From contig CAJQOV010000171.1 in the NCBI GenBank assembly GCA_905480065.1, positions 1-14,680 of the forward strand: a stretch of 14,680 bases of DNA, given 5' to 3'. Positions 1-7,103 of this stretch are shown here, piece by piece. The notes beneath the pieces were generated by a model that had not been told where the DNA came from, made no database searches, and saw nothing but the letters and a program-made list of their open reading frames with translations. Each line of letters begins with the position of its first letter. Position 1 is the first letter of the stretch. A program made the translations under genes and the position numbers. Source of the DNA: an uncultured Gammaproteobacteria bacterium. GTDB lineage: Bacteria > Pseudomonadota > Gammaproteobacteria > UBA9214.

Positions 1-963
1 GAAAAATTTGACTGCATGCCGGCACCGCGCGCCGATGGCCCGACCGCGTTTGTCTCCATCATGGAAGGTTGCAGCAAGTATTGCAGCTTCTGCGTGGTGC
101 CCTACACGCGCGGTGAGGAGGTCTGCCGTCCGTTCGATGACCTGATTGCCGAGGTGGCCGCACTGGCGGGGCAGGGAGTGCGCGAGGTAACCCTGCTCGG
201 ACAGAATGTAAACGCCTATCGGGGGGTAATGCACGACGGTGCGATTGCCGATCTTGCCCTGCTGATCAGCTGGATTGCCGCCATCGAGGGTATCGACCGG
301 ATTCGCTATACCACCTCGCACCCGCTGGAAATGAGTGACAGCCTGATCAATGTCTATGCCGAGGTGCCGGAGCTGGTCTCGCACCTGCACCTGCCGGTGC
401 AATCCGGCTCCGACCGGGTGCTGGCCATGATGAAGCGCAACCACACCGCGCTGGAATACCGGTCGATCATCCGGCGTTTGCGTGCGGTGCGTCCCGATAT
501 CAGTATTTCCTCGGATTTCATTGTCGGTTTTCCGGGTGAATCCGACGCGGATTTTGAACAAACCATGCAGCTGATCGAGGCTGTCGGTTACGACCAGTCG
601 TTCAGTTTCATCTACAGCCCGCGGCCGGGCACGCCGGCGGCCAGCCTGCCGGACGATGTGCCGCAGCAAATCAAGAAGGCGCGCCTTGCCCGGCTGCAGC
701 AACGCATCAGCGCAATGGCCGCGGCAATCAGTAACTCGATGGTGGGCAGTGTGCAGCGGGTACTGGTGGAAAAACCTTCACGCAAGGACGCCAGCCAGTT
801 GAGCGGCCGTACCGCCAATAACCGCGTGGTGAATTTTGCCGGGCCCGCGCGCCTGATCGGTCATTTTGTCGAGCTGCGCATTACCGAGGCCCTGCCGAAT
901 TCCTTGCGCGGCGAGGTAGTGACTGTCGATGCTGCCGCCAGCGCACAGCAGAGGGCTTCTTGA
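1..963 (+). CDS. miaB: tRNA-2-methylthio-N6-dimethylallyladenosine synthase MiaB (5' end outside window)
   Basis: Radical-SAM enzyme that adds the methylthio group to i6A37 of tRNAs reading codons that begin with U; it acts in the cytoplasm. The frame is open from base 1, so this is the C-terminal 320 codons; the N-terminal domain with the three auxiliary-cluster cysteines lies upstream of the window. Visible are the radical-SAM motif GCSKYCSFC (Cys at window codons 24, 28 and 31), the flanking FVSIMEGC and VVPYTRGEE, then LLGQNVNAYRG, TTSHPLEMS, LPVQSGSDRVL and DFIVGFPGE, all characteristic of MiaB. The C-terminus (from about NSMVGSVQRVLVE to RGEVV) fits the TRAM RNA-binding domain. The stop overlaps the TTG start of the next gene by four bases, suggesting translational coupling. 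The call rests on near-continuous resemblance to E. coli MiaB as remembered; a related methylthiotransferase is unlikely given the downstream ybeZ–ybeY neighbours. Confidence 0.96.
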   Translation, partial: EKFDCMPAPRADGPTAFVSIMEGCSKYCSFCVVPYTRGEEVCRPFDDLIAEVAALAGQGVREVTLLGQNVNAYRGVMHDGAIADLALLISWIAAIEGIDRIRYTTSHPLEMSDSLINVYAEVPELVSHLHLPVQSGSDRVLAMMKRNHTALEYRSIIRRLRAVRPDISISSDFIVGFPGESDADFEQTMQLIEAVGYDQSFSFIYSPRPGTPAASLPDDVPQQIKKARLARLQQRISAMAAAISNSMVGSVQRVLVEKPSRKDASQLSGRTANNRVVNFAGPARLIGHFVELRITEALPNSLRGEVVTVDAAASAQQRAS

Positions 964-1940
964 GCGCGCACGTTCATTCCGTCGATTTCGAGCTGGAACC
1001 GGCTGACAATCATCGCCTGGCCAACCTGTGCGGACAGCTCGACGCCCATCTGCACCTGCTGGAACAGCGGCTGGGCGTAGAGATCAATAATCGCGGCAAC
1101 CGGTTTCGCATTCTTGGCGATGCAGACGCCGTGCAGCATGCGCGCAAGATGATTGACAGCCTGTACGCGGAAACGCTGCAGGCCCGGCTCAGTCCGGAAC
1201 GCATCCACCTGCATTTGCAGGAGGGCAGTACCCGGGCGCAGCAGGAAGACTTGCTGGACGATGACAGTGTTACCATACGCACACCGGGTGGCATCATCAG
1301 CCCGCGCGGGCGCAACCAGAAACACTACCTGCGCAGTATCATGCGCCACGATCTCAATTTCGGTATCGGCCCGGCCGGCACCGGCAAGACCTATCTCGCG
1401 GTTGCCTGCGCGGTACAGGCGCTGGAACAGGAGAAGGTCAGCCGGCTGGTGCTGGTGCGACCCGCAGTAGAGGCCGGTGAACGACTCGGTTTTCTACCCG
1501 GGGACATGACCCAGAAGGTCGATCCCTATCTGCGCCCGCTGTACGACGCACTCTATGAGATGCTGGGTATAGACAAGGTCGCCAGCCTGATTGCGCGTAA
1601 CGTGATCGAGGTGGCACCGCTGGCCTTCATGCGCGGGCGCAGCCTGAACGATGCCTTCATCATTCTCGACGAGGCGCAGAACACCACCGTTGAGCAGATG
1701 AAGATGTTTCTGACCCGTATCGGTTTCGGCTCCACGGCGGTGGTGACCGGGGATATCACCCAGGTCGATTTGCCCAGGCATACCGAATCAGGGCTGCGCC
1801 AGGTGATTGATGTGTTAAAAGACAGCAAAGGCATCAGCTTCAGTTTCTTTACTTCACAGGACGTGGTGCGGCACCCGCTGGTGCAGCTCATCATTAATGC
1901 CTACGAAAGTTACAGCCACGCCACCAACAACAGTCAATAA
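960..1940 (+). CDS. ybeZ: PhoH-like ATPase YbeZ
   Basis: PhoH-family nucleotide-binding protein, 326 aa, cytoplasmic, usually encoded with YbeY and linked to RNA metabolism and ribosome maturation; its exact biochemical role is unsettled in the family. An N-terminal region (about residues 1–75, ELEPADNHRLANLCG) resembles the KH-like part of E. coli YbeZ. The ATPase core has Walker A GPAGTGKT at about 137–144, RPAVEAGERLGFLPGD at about 167–182, KVDPYLRPLYDAL, and Walker B FIILDE at about 233–238 followed by AQNTTVEQMKMFLTR. The start chosen is TTG at 960, overlapping the miaB stop (TTGA). It is preceded by a GAGGG-type ribosome binding site at about 951–955 and gives an N-terminus aligned with the family. 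Only 15 bases separate it from ybeY. Confidence 0.95.
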   Translation: MSAHVHSVDFELEPADNHRLANLCGQLDAHLHLLEQRLGVEINNRGNRFRILGDADAVQHARKMIDSLYAETLQARLSPERIHLHLQEGSTRAQQEDLLDDDSVTIRTPGGIISPRGRNQKHYLRSIMRHDLNFGIGPAGTGKTYLAVACAVQALEQEKVSRLVLVRPAVEAGERLGFLPGDMTQKVDPYLRPLYDALYEMLGIDKVASLIARNVIEVAPLAFMRGRSLNDAFIILDEAQNTTVEQMKMFLTRIGFGSTAVVTGDITQVDLPRHTESGLRQVIDVLKDSKGISFSFFTSQDVVRHPLVQLIINAYESYSHATNNSQ

Positions 1941-1955
1941 GCGGAACTACTCCAA

Positions 1956-2426
1956 ATGAATGATGAACAGAATATCAGCGTGCAGTATGCGATGGCCGCA
2001 GAAGGCATGCCGGATGAGAATGCCATCAGGCGCTGGGCAACGCTCGCCCTGCAGCAGGGACGGGAAGCTGCCGAGTTGTCGGTGCGCGTGGTGGATACGG
2101 CCGAGATCACGGCGCTGAATCGCCAGTACCGGGGCAAGGACAGCGCGACCAATGTCCTGTCCTTCCCGTTTGAGGGGATGGCCGGTGTCGAATCGGCGCT
2201 GCTGGGGGATGTGGTGATCTGTGCGCCGGTGGTGGCGGCAGAGGCAGTGCAACAGGGCAAAGCGCTGGATGCACACTGGGCACATCTGGTCATCCATGGC
2301 GTGCTGCACCTGCAGGGCTATGATCATCACGCGGATGCCGGGGCCCAGCGCATGGAGGCGCTGGAGTCGCAGTTGCTGGCCAGGCTGGGCTATCCCGACC
2401 CCTGGGAACCGGCAGTCCAGGCCTGA
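1956..2426 (+). CDS. ybeY: Endoribonuclease YbeY
   Basis: Single-strand-specific metal-dependent endoribonuclease (UPF0054), 156 aa. In the family it takes part in 16S rRNA 3'-end maturation and in 70S ribosome quality control. The zinc site HGVLHLQGYDH is intact, with His at 114, 118 and 124, the same numbers as in E. coli YbeY. The conserved arginine of NRQYRGKDSATNVLSF is Arg59. Length is normal for the family. It sits 15 bases behind ybeZ in the classical ybeZ–ybeY–ybeX order. The ATG at 1956 is the only start that keeps the standard N-terminal length; the ribosome binding site is weak (GGA about 10 bases upstream), so coupling to ybeZ is likely. Confidence 0.96.
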   Translation: MNDEQNISVQYAMAAEGMPDENAIRRWATLALQQGREAAELSVRVVDTAEITALNRQYRGKDSATNVLSFPFEGMAGVESALLGDVVICAPVVAAEAVQQGKALDAHWAHLVIHGVLHLQGYDHHADAGAQRMEALESQLLARLGYPDPWEPAVQA

Positions 2427-2524
2427 GTGGCCTGCCGGTCAGTGCTGGCGCTGCGCCAGACAATATCGATATAGTCGCAATACGAACAACGGACAGCACG
2501 CTCACGCTAGCTGATTTACATTTC

Positions 2525-2560
2525 ATGAACATCCTACAAGCCACTGAAACCAATGAGTAA
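2525..2560 (+). other. 11-codon upstream ORF overlapping the ybeX start
   Basis: The 126-base gap between ybeY and ybeX contains a small reading frame MNILQATETNE that ends in TAA at 2558–2560, five bases past the A of the ybeX ATG at 2553 and in another frame. No Shine-Dalgarno sequence is evident directly before the ybeX ATG. A ribosome terminating here could therefore re-initiate at ybeX. This is inference from geometry only; the frame is short enough to be chance. Confidence 0.2.
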
Positions 2561-3437
2561 AGACCGACCTCCCAATGGTCCCGCGCGGCCCTCCTGGCAA
2601 ACCAGGCTGAAACACTTTCTGCTGCGGGAACCCTTCGACACGGAACAGCTGGTAGAGATGTTGCGTACGGCCCAGCGCCACAACCTGTTTGACCTGGACG
2701 CACTCGCGATGCTGGAGGGTGTGCTGCAGGTGGACGAGATGCAGGTGCGCGACATCATGATCCCGCGCTCGCAAGTGGTGTTCCTCGACCGCGACGCAAG
2801 CAAGGAAATGCTGGTACGTACCATCATCGAATCCGGGCATTCCCGCTTTCCGGTGATGGGTGACAGCCGTGACGAGGTGGTCGGTGTGTTGCTGGCCAAG
2901 GACATGTTGCTGTATGCCTGCGAACGCGCAGACAGCCCGGTGAATGTGCGGGAGATCCTGCGCCCGGCGATCTTCGTGCCGGAAAGCAAACGGCTCAATG
3001 TGCTGCTCAAGGAATTCCGTTCCAGCCGCAATCACATGGCAATCGTGGTGGACGAGTACGGCGGCGTGGCCGGCATGGTCACTATCGAGGACGTGCTGGA
3101 ACAGATCGTTGGCGAGATCGAGGACGAGCACGATGTCGAGGAAGACTACACCATTCGGCGGCACAGCGAGGTGCATTACACCATCAAGGCGCTGACGCCG
3201 ATCGAGGACTTCAACGAGTACTTTGGCAAGGATTATCCCGACGAGGAATTCGATACCATCGGCGGCCTGGTGGTACACCACATCGGGCACCTGCCCAAGC
3301 GCGGGGAGCGCACCGTGATCGGCAACCTGTTGTTCAAGGTGCTGCGTGCGGACAATCGCCGGGTACATATGCTGCAGCTGACCGTGCTGCCGCGGCCTGC
3401 GGAAAGCAGCGCAGGATCCCGGCAACAGCAATCGTGA
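2553..3437 (+). CDS. ybeX: CBS-domain protein YbeX/CorC
   Basis: Soluble CorC-type protein of 294 aa, historically linked to magnesium/cobalt efflux and more recently to ribosome-related phenotypes with YbeY. After an N-terminal helix region (LDALAMLEGVLQVDEMQVRDIMIPR, about 48–72) there is a pair of CBS domains at about 68–125 (SGHSRFPVMGD, EVVGVLLAKDML) and about 135–190 (NHMAIVVDEYGGVAGMVTIEDVLEQIVGEI). A CorC_HlyC transporter-associated domain follows at about 200–285 (EFDTIGGLVVHHIGHLPKRGE). No membrane segment is seen, which separates it from the larger HlyC/CorC membrane proteins. The ATG at 2553 gives the family length. Its stop overlaps the GTG start of lnt by four bases. Confidence 0.94.
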   Translation: MSKDRPPNGPARPSWQTRLKHFLLREPFDTEQLVEMLRTAQRHNLFDLDALAMLEGVLQVDEMQVRDIMIPRSQVVFLDRDASKEMLVRTIIESGHSRFPVMGDSRDEVVGVLLAKDMLLYACERADSPVNVREILRPAIFVPESKRLNVLLKEFRSSRNHMAIVVDEYGGVAGMVTIEDVLEQIVGEIEDEHDVEEDYTIRRHSEVHYTIKALTPIEDFNEYFGKDYPDEEFDTIGGLVVHHIGHLPKRGERTVIGNLLFKVLRADNRRVHMLQLTVLPRPAESSAGSRQQQS

Positions 3438-4984
3438 CCAATCCATGGCTCCTGACCGGTGAGCCGCGCGCACGACCCATGCAAAGACTGACTGATCCTG
3501 TCCTGGTAGCTGCCGGTGTCGCCGCGGTGCTGGCGTTTGCCCCGTTCGGCTGGTTTCCCCTGGTCGTCGTCGCGCTGGCGCTGTTGTTTCTGCACTGGTT
3601 GCGTGACACGCCAGGCCAGGCCTTCCGGCATGGCCTGCTGTTCGGGCTGGGCTATTTCGGTTTCGGGGTGTCCTGGGTATACGTCAGCGTACATACCTAC
3701 GGTAACGTGGCCTGGCCGATAGCGGGTTCGATTGCAGTGCTGTTCACCCTGGTGCTGGCGCTGTTCCCGGCCCTGTGCGGCTATGCGCTGCGCCGGGTAT
3801 TTCCCGGCGGCCAGCGGCAGTTGCTGTGGCTGGTGTTCCCGGCCGGCTGGTTGCTGTTCGAATGGCTGCGTGGCTGGATCTTCAGCGGATTTCCATGGCT
3901 CGACCTGGGCGCCAGCCAGATCGACAGCCCGTTGTCCGGCTACCTGCCAGTCATCGGTGAATACGGGGTGAGCTGGCTGGTGGCCTTGTCTGCCGGCCTG
4001 GTCAGCGCAGCCTGGCTCGGTCGTGCTCGTGTCCTTCCGCTGCTGATTGCCTTGTCGTTCTGGGCTGGTGGTGCGTGGCTGGATCGCAGCGACTGGGTGC
4101 GCCCGCTGGGTGATCCGCTGAGCGTCAGCCTGGTGCAGGGTAACGTGGCGCAGGAACAGAAATGGTTGCCGGAGAATCTGCAACACACGCTGACCCATTA
4201 TGCGGAATTGACCTTTGCCGGTGAACGCAGTGACGTCTACGTCTGGCCGGAAACCGCAATCCCCGCATTCTACGACCAGGTCGATGAACACTATATCCCG
4301 TCACTGCAGCAGTGGCTGGCGGCGCAGGGCAGTACCTTGTTGTCGGGCATTCCGGTACTGGATCGCGAACACTGGGAATACTTCAACGCGGTCATAGAAA
4401 TCGCCGAGCTGCCGGTGTTCTACTACAAGCAGCACCTGGTGGCTTTTGGCGAGTACGTGCCGTTGCGCAAGCTGTTCGGCATCATCGTCGACAAGCTGGT
4501 ACCGATGAATGGTGATTTTTCGCGTGGTTCCGCGCAGCAGCCGCTGCTGCATGCCGCCGGTTACCCGGTCGGCTCCTCGATCTGTTTCGAGGTGGTCTTT
4601 GGCGGGTTGATCTCGGCCGCACTTCCGCAGGCGGCCATGCTGGTGAATGTCAGTAACGACGGCTGGTTCGGGGATTCGCTGGCGCCGCACCAGCACCTGG
4701 AAATTGCGCGGGTGCGGGCGAAGGAAAACGGCCGGCCGATGTTGCGTGCCACCAATACCGGCATCTCGGCAATTATCGATCACCGCGGTGCGGTCAGTGC
4801 GCGCAGTGCGCAGTTTGAAACCAGCGTGGTGCGCGGCCACGTGGTACCGATGCAGGGCAGTACGCCATTTGTGCGCTTCGGCAACTGGCCGGTGCTGGTC
4901 ATTGCCGTGCTGAGCCTGCTGCTGGCGTTGCTGGTTTTGCCAGCCGCCCCGCGCACTGCCACCAGGGCGCAGCGAAAACAATAA
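3434..4984 (+). CDS. lnt: Apolipoprotein N-acyltransferase Lnt
   Basis: Inner-membrane enzyme that transfers a third acyl chain from phospholipid to the N-terminal cysteine of apolipoproteins, the last step of lipoprotein maturation. It has 516 aa. The N-terminal ~220 residues hold several hydrophobic membrane segments, and the last ~35 residues another. Between them lies a nitrilase-like domain with the catalytic triad in place: Glu273 in VWPETAIP, Lys332 in YKQHLVAFGEYVP (with the accessory Glu340) and Cys384 in GSSICFEVVFG. VSNDGWFGDS and RATNTGISA are also family motifs. The GTG at 3434 overlaps the ybeX stop (GTGA). The alternative ATG at 3479 would leave a shorter lead into the first membrane segment than in E. 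coli Lnt, so the coupled GTG is preferred. LptE, encoded further along, is a lipoprotein and so a likely substrate. Confidence 0.95.
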   Translation: MTNPWLLTGEPRARPMQRLTDPVLVAAGVAAVLAFAPFGWFPLVVVALALLFLHWLRDTPGQAFRHGLLFGLGYFGFGVSWVYVSVHTYGNVAWPIAGSIAVLFTLVLALFPALCGYALRRVFPGGQRQLLWLVFPAGWLLFEWLRGWIFSGFPWLDLGASQIDSPLSGYLPVIGEYGVSWLVALSAGLVSAAWLGRARVLPLLIALSFWAGGAWLDRSDWVRPLGDPLSVSLVQGNVAQEQKWLPENLQHTLTHYAELTFAGERSDVYVWPETAIPAFYDQVDEHYIPSLQQWLAAQGSTLLSGIPVLDREHWEYFNAVIEIAELPVFYYKQHLVAFGEYVPLRKLFGIIVDKLVPMNGDFSRGSAQQPLLHAAGYPVGSSICFEVVFGGLISAALPQAAMLVNVSNDGWFGDSLAPHQHLEIARVRAKENGRPMLRATNTGISAIIDHRGAVSARSAQFETSVVRGHVVPMQGSTPFVRFGNWPVLVIAVLSLLLALLVLPAAPRTATRAQRKQ

Positions 4985-5010
4985 TCATTGCCACAGGATG
5001 CACAGTGACC

Positions 5011-5064
5011 ATCGCGCTTGACAAGCGCTCCTGCAATTGTTGTAGGAGCGGTCATCGACCGCGA
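5011..5064 (+). repeat. REP-like inverted pair, copy 1
   Basis: Two 24-base units face each other with a 5-base spacer: an inverted unit at 5012–5035 and a forward unit at 5041–5064. Each unit has the frame TGTAGGAGCG – 9 variable bases – CGCGA and folds into a hairpin. The forward stem is GCGGTC/GACCGC and the inverted unit's stem is GCGCTT/AAGCGC. The unit ends resemble REP sequences known from Pseudomonas. The 54-base pair differs from copy 2 at one position (G for A at 5033). Confidence 0.85.
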
Positions 5065-5084
5065 ATGGCACCGTCGCAAGAATC

Positions 5085-5138
5085 ATCGCGCTTGACAAGC
5101 GCTCCTACAATTGTTGTAGGAGCGGTCATCGACCGCGA
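5085..5138 (+). repeat. REP-like inverted pair, copy 2
   Basis: This is a direct repeat of copy 1 with a 74-base period and 53 of 54 bases identical. The inverted unit is 5086–5109 and the forward unit 5115–5138, with the same ATTGT spacer. The two units' shared outer parts can pair fully (GCTCCTACAA / TTGTAGGAGC), so the RNA could form one long stem or two small hairpins. The forward hairpin is followed 7 bases later by TTTTTGTTTT. Confidence 0.85.
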
Positions 5139-5329
5139 TCGACCCCTTTTTGTTTTCTCCCCAACCCTCTCGGTAATTGCTCCATGCATTACTCTACCTC
5201 CTGCATCCATGCAGTCGTCCCGGTGGGGGAGGGAGTATATGGGGCAACAATATTCCGACGCCTTTTTTCTTGACGCAAATATCCTGATGTTCCAGTGTCG
5301 AAACAGGAGTACGGTGAATTTACCGGGTT

Positions 5330-5347
5330 ACGATGCTGCAGCATCGT
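5330..5347. promoter_or_regulatory. 18-base perfect palindrome upstream of the dockerin gene
   Basis: The sequence ACGATGCTGCAGCATCGT is its own reverse complement. It ends 37 bases before the chosen ATG at 5385. It could be an operator for a dimeric regulator or a hairpin in the 5' leader. No matching regulator is encoded in the window, so the role is unknown. A weak TTGACG box at 5270–5275 lies upstream, but there is no convincing −10 at the right distance. Confidence 0.4.
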
Positions 5348-5384
5348 GTTACACGGGTCCGGATTTAAGGCAGACAGACAAACG

Positions 5385-6431
5385 ATGCGATGCACACTGA
5401 AAAAACGCGTGGTCGGCACCCTGGTCCTGATACTGGCGCTCGCGCTATCGCTAACTGCCCGGGCGGCTACGGTGAATTTGCAGCCTGTCAGCGGATCGGG
5501 CAGTAACAATCGATGGATGGATAATGCAGACAACCTGTATTCATCCGCATATCAGAATTCCTTTGCTTACAGCCAGCCGTCGGTGAGCATTTCTTATAGC
5601 GATACATCAGGCAGCTTTTCCGGCACATTAACTGCCACCGGACTTAAACCCAACTTTGCCTATCAGGTGAAACTGGTCGGCAATGCAGCTGTGGACGTCT
5701 GGTCCAATGAGCAGCTCGGGTACGCCGGCAGGTGGTGGCGTGTTCAGCCAAATCCCGGAAATTCCAATGACGCGGATTATGATAACCATAAAGAAGATCC
5801 CGGCTATATATACCAGGGTTATTTGCTGTTTGATTTCTTCACCACTGATGAGCAAGGAAATGCCACGCTACACTTCTCTGTGAACAGCAGCTATCACGTG
5901 CTTTGGGCTACCCATGACTCCACAGGATTCGGCACGGGCCACAAAAATCCGGGTGCAAATGATTCGGCCGTCATCTATAACGATTTTACCGCATCGCCAG
6001 CGGTCAATTCTGCCGCCTACAGTAGCGACTATGGAGATGCCCGCGTCGGTATTTTTGCCGAGTGGGAGTCGGGCCGGGCGCTACCGGGACAGTTATTTCT
6101 TCCCGCCGGAGCATATAGCTGTCAATTGGTAGTAACCGAGGAAAGCTTTCATCAAGGCGGTCTGGGCGGCGGCTGGGCCAGCGTGCTGGCAGGTGATGCA
6201 AGCTTTACGGTTATCCCGGATGGTGACGTCAATCTCGATGGTGTTGTGAGTGCAGCGGATATCCTGCTGGGTATGCAGGTGGTGACCGGCAACCGCACAC
6301 TCAATCCCGGGCAGTTCGGGCATGGGAATGTTGCGCCCCTGGTTTCCGGTCTGCCGGCACCTGATGGAGAATTTAATCTGGCAGATGTCCTGCTTATCAC
6401 GCGCAAGGCGCTGGGAATAGTCAGCTTCTGA
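5385..6431 (+). CDS. Secreted protein with C-terminal dockerin-like domain
   Basis: The protein has 348 aa. An N-terminal signal peptide (KKR, then hydrophobic VVGTLVLILALALSL, cleavage probably after ARA near residue 27) sends it through Sec. Residues about 30–275 form a domain I cannot name, with repeated SVSISYS/GTLTATGLKPNFAYQVKLVG-like β-rich segments, GYAGRWWRVQPNPGNSNDADYD and GYLLFDFFTTDEQGNATLHF. Residues about 279–345 look like a type I dockerin. The first loop, DVNLDGVVSAAD (281–292), has calcium ligands in EF-hand spacing; the second, DGEFNLADVLLITRKALG, is shorter. Two-part dockerin modules of this kind are common on exported proteins of environmental bacteria and mediate cohesin or self interaction. 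No cohesin gene is nearby. G+C is about 48 % over 5521–5880, lower than neighbouring housekeeping genes, which suggests acquisition. An in-frame ATG at 5295 would put 30 non-signal residues ahead of the signal peptide and is less likely. The ribosome binding site is poor. Confidence 0.8.
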   Translation: MRCTLKKRVVGTLVLILALALSLTARAATVNLQPVSGSGSNNRWMDNADNLYSSAYQNSFAYSQPSVSISYSDTSGSFSGTLTATGLKPNFAYQVKLVGNAAVDVWSNEQLGYAGRWWRVQPNPGNSNDADYDNHKEDPGYIYQGYLLFDFFTTDEQGNATLHFSVNSSYHVLWATHDSTGFGTGHKNPGANDSAVIYNDFTASPAVNSAAYSSDYGDARVGIFAEWESGRALPGQLFLPAGAYSCQLVVTEESFHQGGLGGGWASVLAGDASFTVIPDGDVNLDGVVSAADILLGMQVVTGNRTLNPGQFGHGNVAPLVSGLPAPDGEFNLADVLLITRKALGIVSF

Positions 6432-6500
6432 CCTGCAGGTCTGCTGTTGGTCGAAAAAGGTCTCGTGACACATCTACCAGCTAAAATAGTGGCGTGCGAA

Positions 6501-6525
6501 CAAAAAGCGGTCGGATTCCTTTTTG
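6501..6525. terminator. Possible bidirectional terminator between convergent genes
   Basis: CAAAAAG at 6501–6507 and CTTTTTG at 6519–6525 form an exact inverted repeat with an 11-base centre containing GG/CC that can extend the stem. It lies between the plus-strand dockerin gene and the minus-strand Dabb gene, where a two-way terminator would be expected. The thymines form part of the stem rather than following it, so the case is modest. Confidence 0.3.
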
Positions 6526-6528
6526 TTC

Positions 6529-6610
6529 CTCCTGTAGGAGAAATCTGTCGCGCTTGATAAGCGCTCCTACATCAATCCCTGGCTCCTGTAGGAGCGGTCA
6601 TCGACCGCGA
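6529..6610 (+). repeat. REP-like inverted pair, copy 3, with a unit remnant
   Basis: The inverted unit at 6548–6571 and the forward unit at 6587–6610 match the two unit types of copies 1 and 2. The spacer is 15 bases instead of 5, and there is one loop change (GAT for GAC). Just before, TGTAGGAG at 6533–6540 looks like the start of another unit, and CTCCTGTAGGAG around it is nearly palindromic. The element ends 32 bases from the stop of the convergent Dabb gene. The 211 bases between the two convergent genes hold nothing else that I recognise beyond the inverted repeat at 6501–6525. Confidence 0.8.
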
Positions 6611-6642
6611 ATGGCCGCGTGCGCGGATACCCGTGATCGGGT

Positions 6643-7041
6643 TCACTGCTGGATATCGTATACCAGTATCCGTGCCACCAGCGGCTTGAGTGTTTGCTCG
6701 ACCAGCTGCAGGTGGAGCGGATGTGTGAGATAGCTTGCCAATGCCGCGCGGTCGGCGAGGCTCACGATCAGCGCCACGTCGAAACTGCTATCGACAATGG
6801 CACGTTCACTGGGGGCTGCCTGTCCGCTGTTGATCGACAGTACCCCCGGTATGGATTTTAGTGCCGCGCTTTCCGCGAGGACCCGCGCGCGCTGCTCGAG
6901 GTTGCCGCTGTCCTTCAGCCAGACGATGACCACGTGCTCGATGCGCGCTGCATCGGCCGCGCAGACCGCCGGTAGCAGGGCGCCCAGCCATAACAGCAGC
7001 ACCGCAAGCCAGTCGGCAGCCCGGCACGCGCGCGCCGGCAC
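6643..7041 (-). CDS. Exported Dabb-domain (stress-responsive α/β-barrel) protein
   Basis: The protein has about 132 aa. Residues about 33–132 (IEHVVIVWLKDSG, LKSIPGVLSINSG, FDVALIVSLADRAALASYLTHPLHLQLVEQTLKPLVARILVYDI) match the Dabb fold, a dimeric ferredoxin-like barrel; functions differ among family members and none can be assigned here. A signal peptide is apparent (RACRAADW, then LAVLLLWLGALLPAVCA before ADA), so export to the periplasm is likely; a C in the PAVCAAD stretch is not a convincing lipobox. The frame stays open to an ATG at 7146, but that would overlap the end of the upstream minus-strand gene by 43 bases and place about 35 polar residues before the signal peptide. The GTG at 7041 or the TTG at 7044 is preferred. 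No strong ribosome binding site is seen. Confidence 0.75.
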   Translation of the reverse strand: MPARACRAADWLAVLLLWLGALLPAVCAADAARIEHVVIVWLKDSGNLEQRARVLAESAALKSIPGVLSINSGQAAPSERAIVDSSFDVALIVSLADRAALASYLTHPLHLQLVEQTLKPLVARILVYDIQQ

Positions 7042-7103
7042 CAATTTCTGTGCAAGGCCTGGATGTCGTGCCGGGTTCGCGGCAGGCTGCGTGTACGGCA
7101 CGG

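Larger units (their letters stand above)
4985..5384. other. 400-base non-coding region between lnt and the dockerin gene
   Basis: No supported gene. The first third holds two paired REP-like elements (5011–5064 and 5085–5138). After them comes a T-rich stretch at 5146–5157 that could help the last REP hairpin end lnt transcription. The remainder contains a small inverted repeat CTGCAT-CC-ATGCAG near 5202–5215 and an 18-base perfect palindrome at 5330–5347. Short open frames here have no recognisable protein content. Confidence 0.7.

Noticed and set aside
5011..5138. A CRISPR-like array
   Set aside because: There are only two repeats, with a 20-base gap. Each is made of inverted hairpin units, and a third copy lies 1.5 kb away. 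That is REP architecture; no cas gene is present.
5295..5384. A 30-residue N-terminal extension of the dockerin protein
   Set aside because: It would bury the signal peptide inside the protein, and it spans the 18-base palindrome, which looks regulatory.
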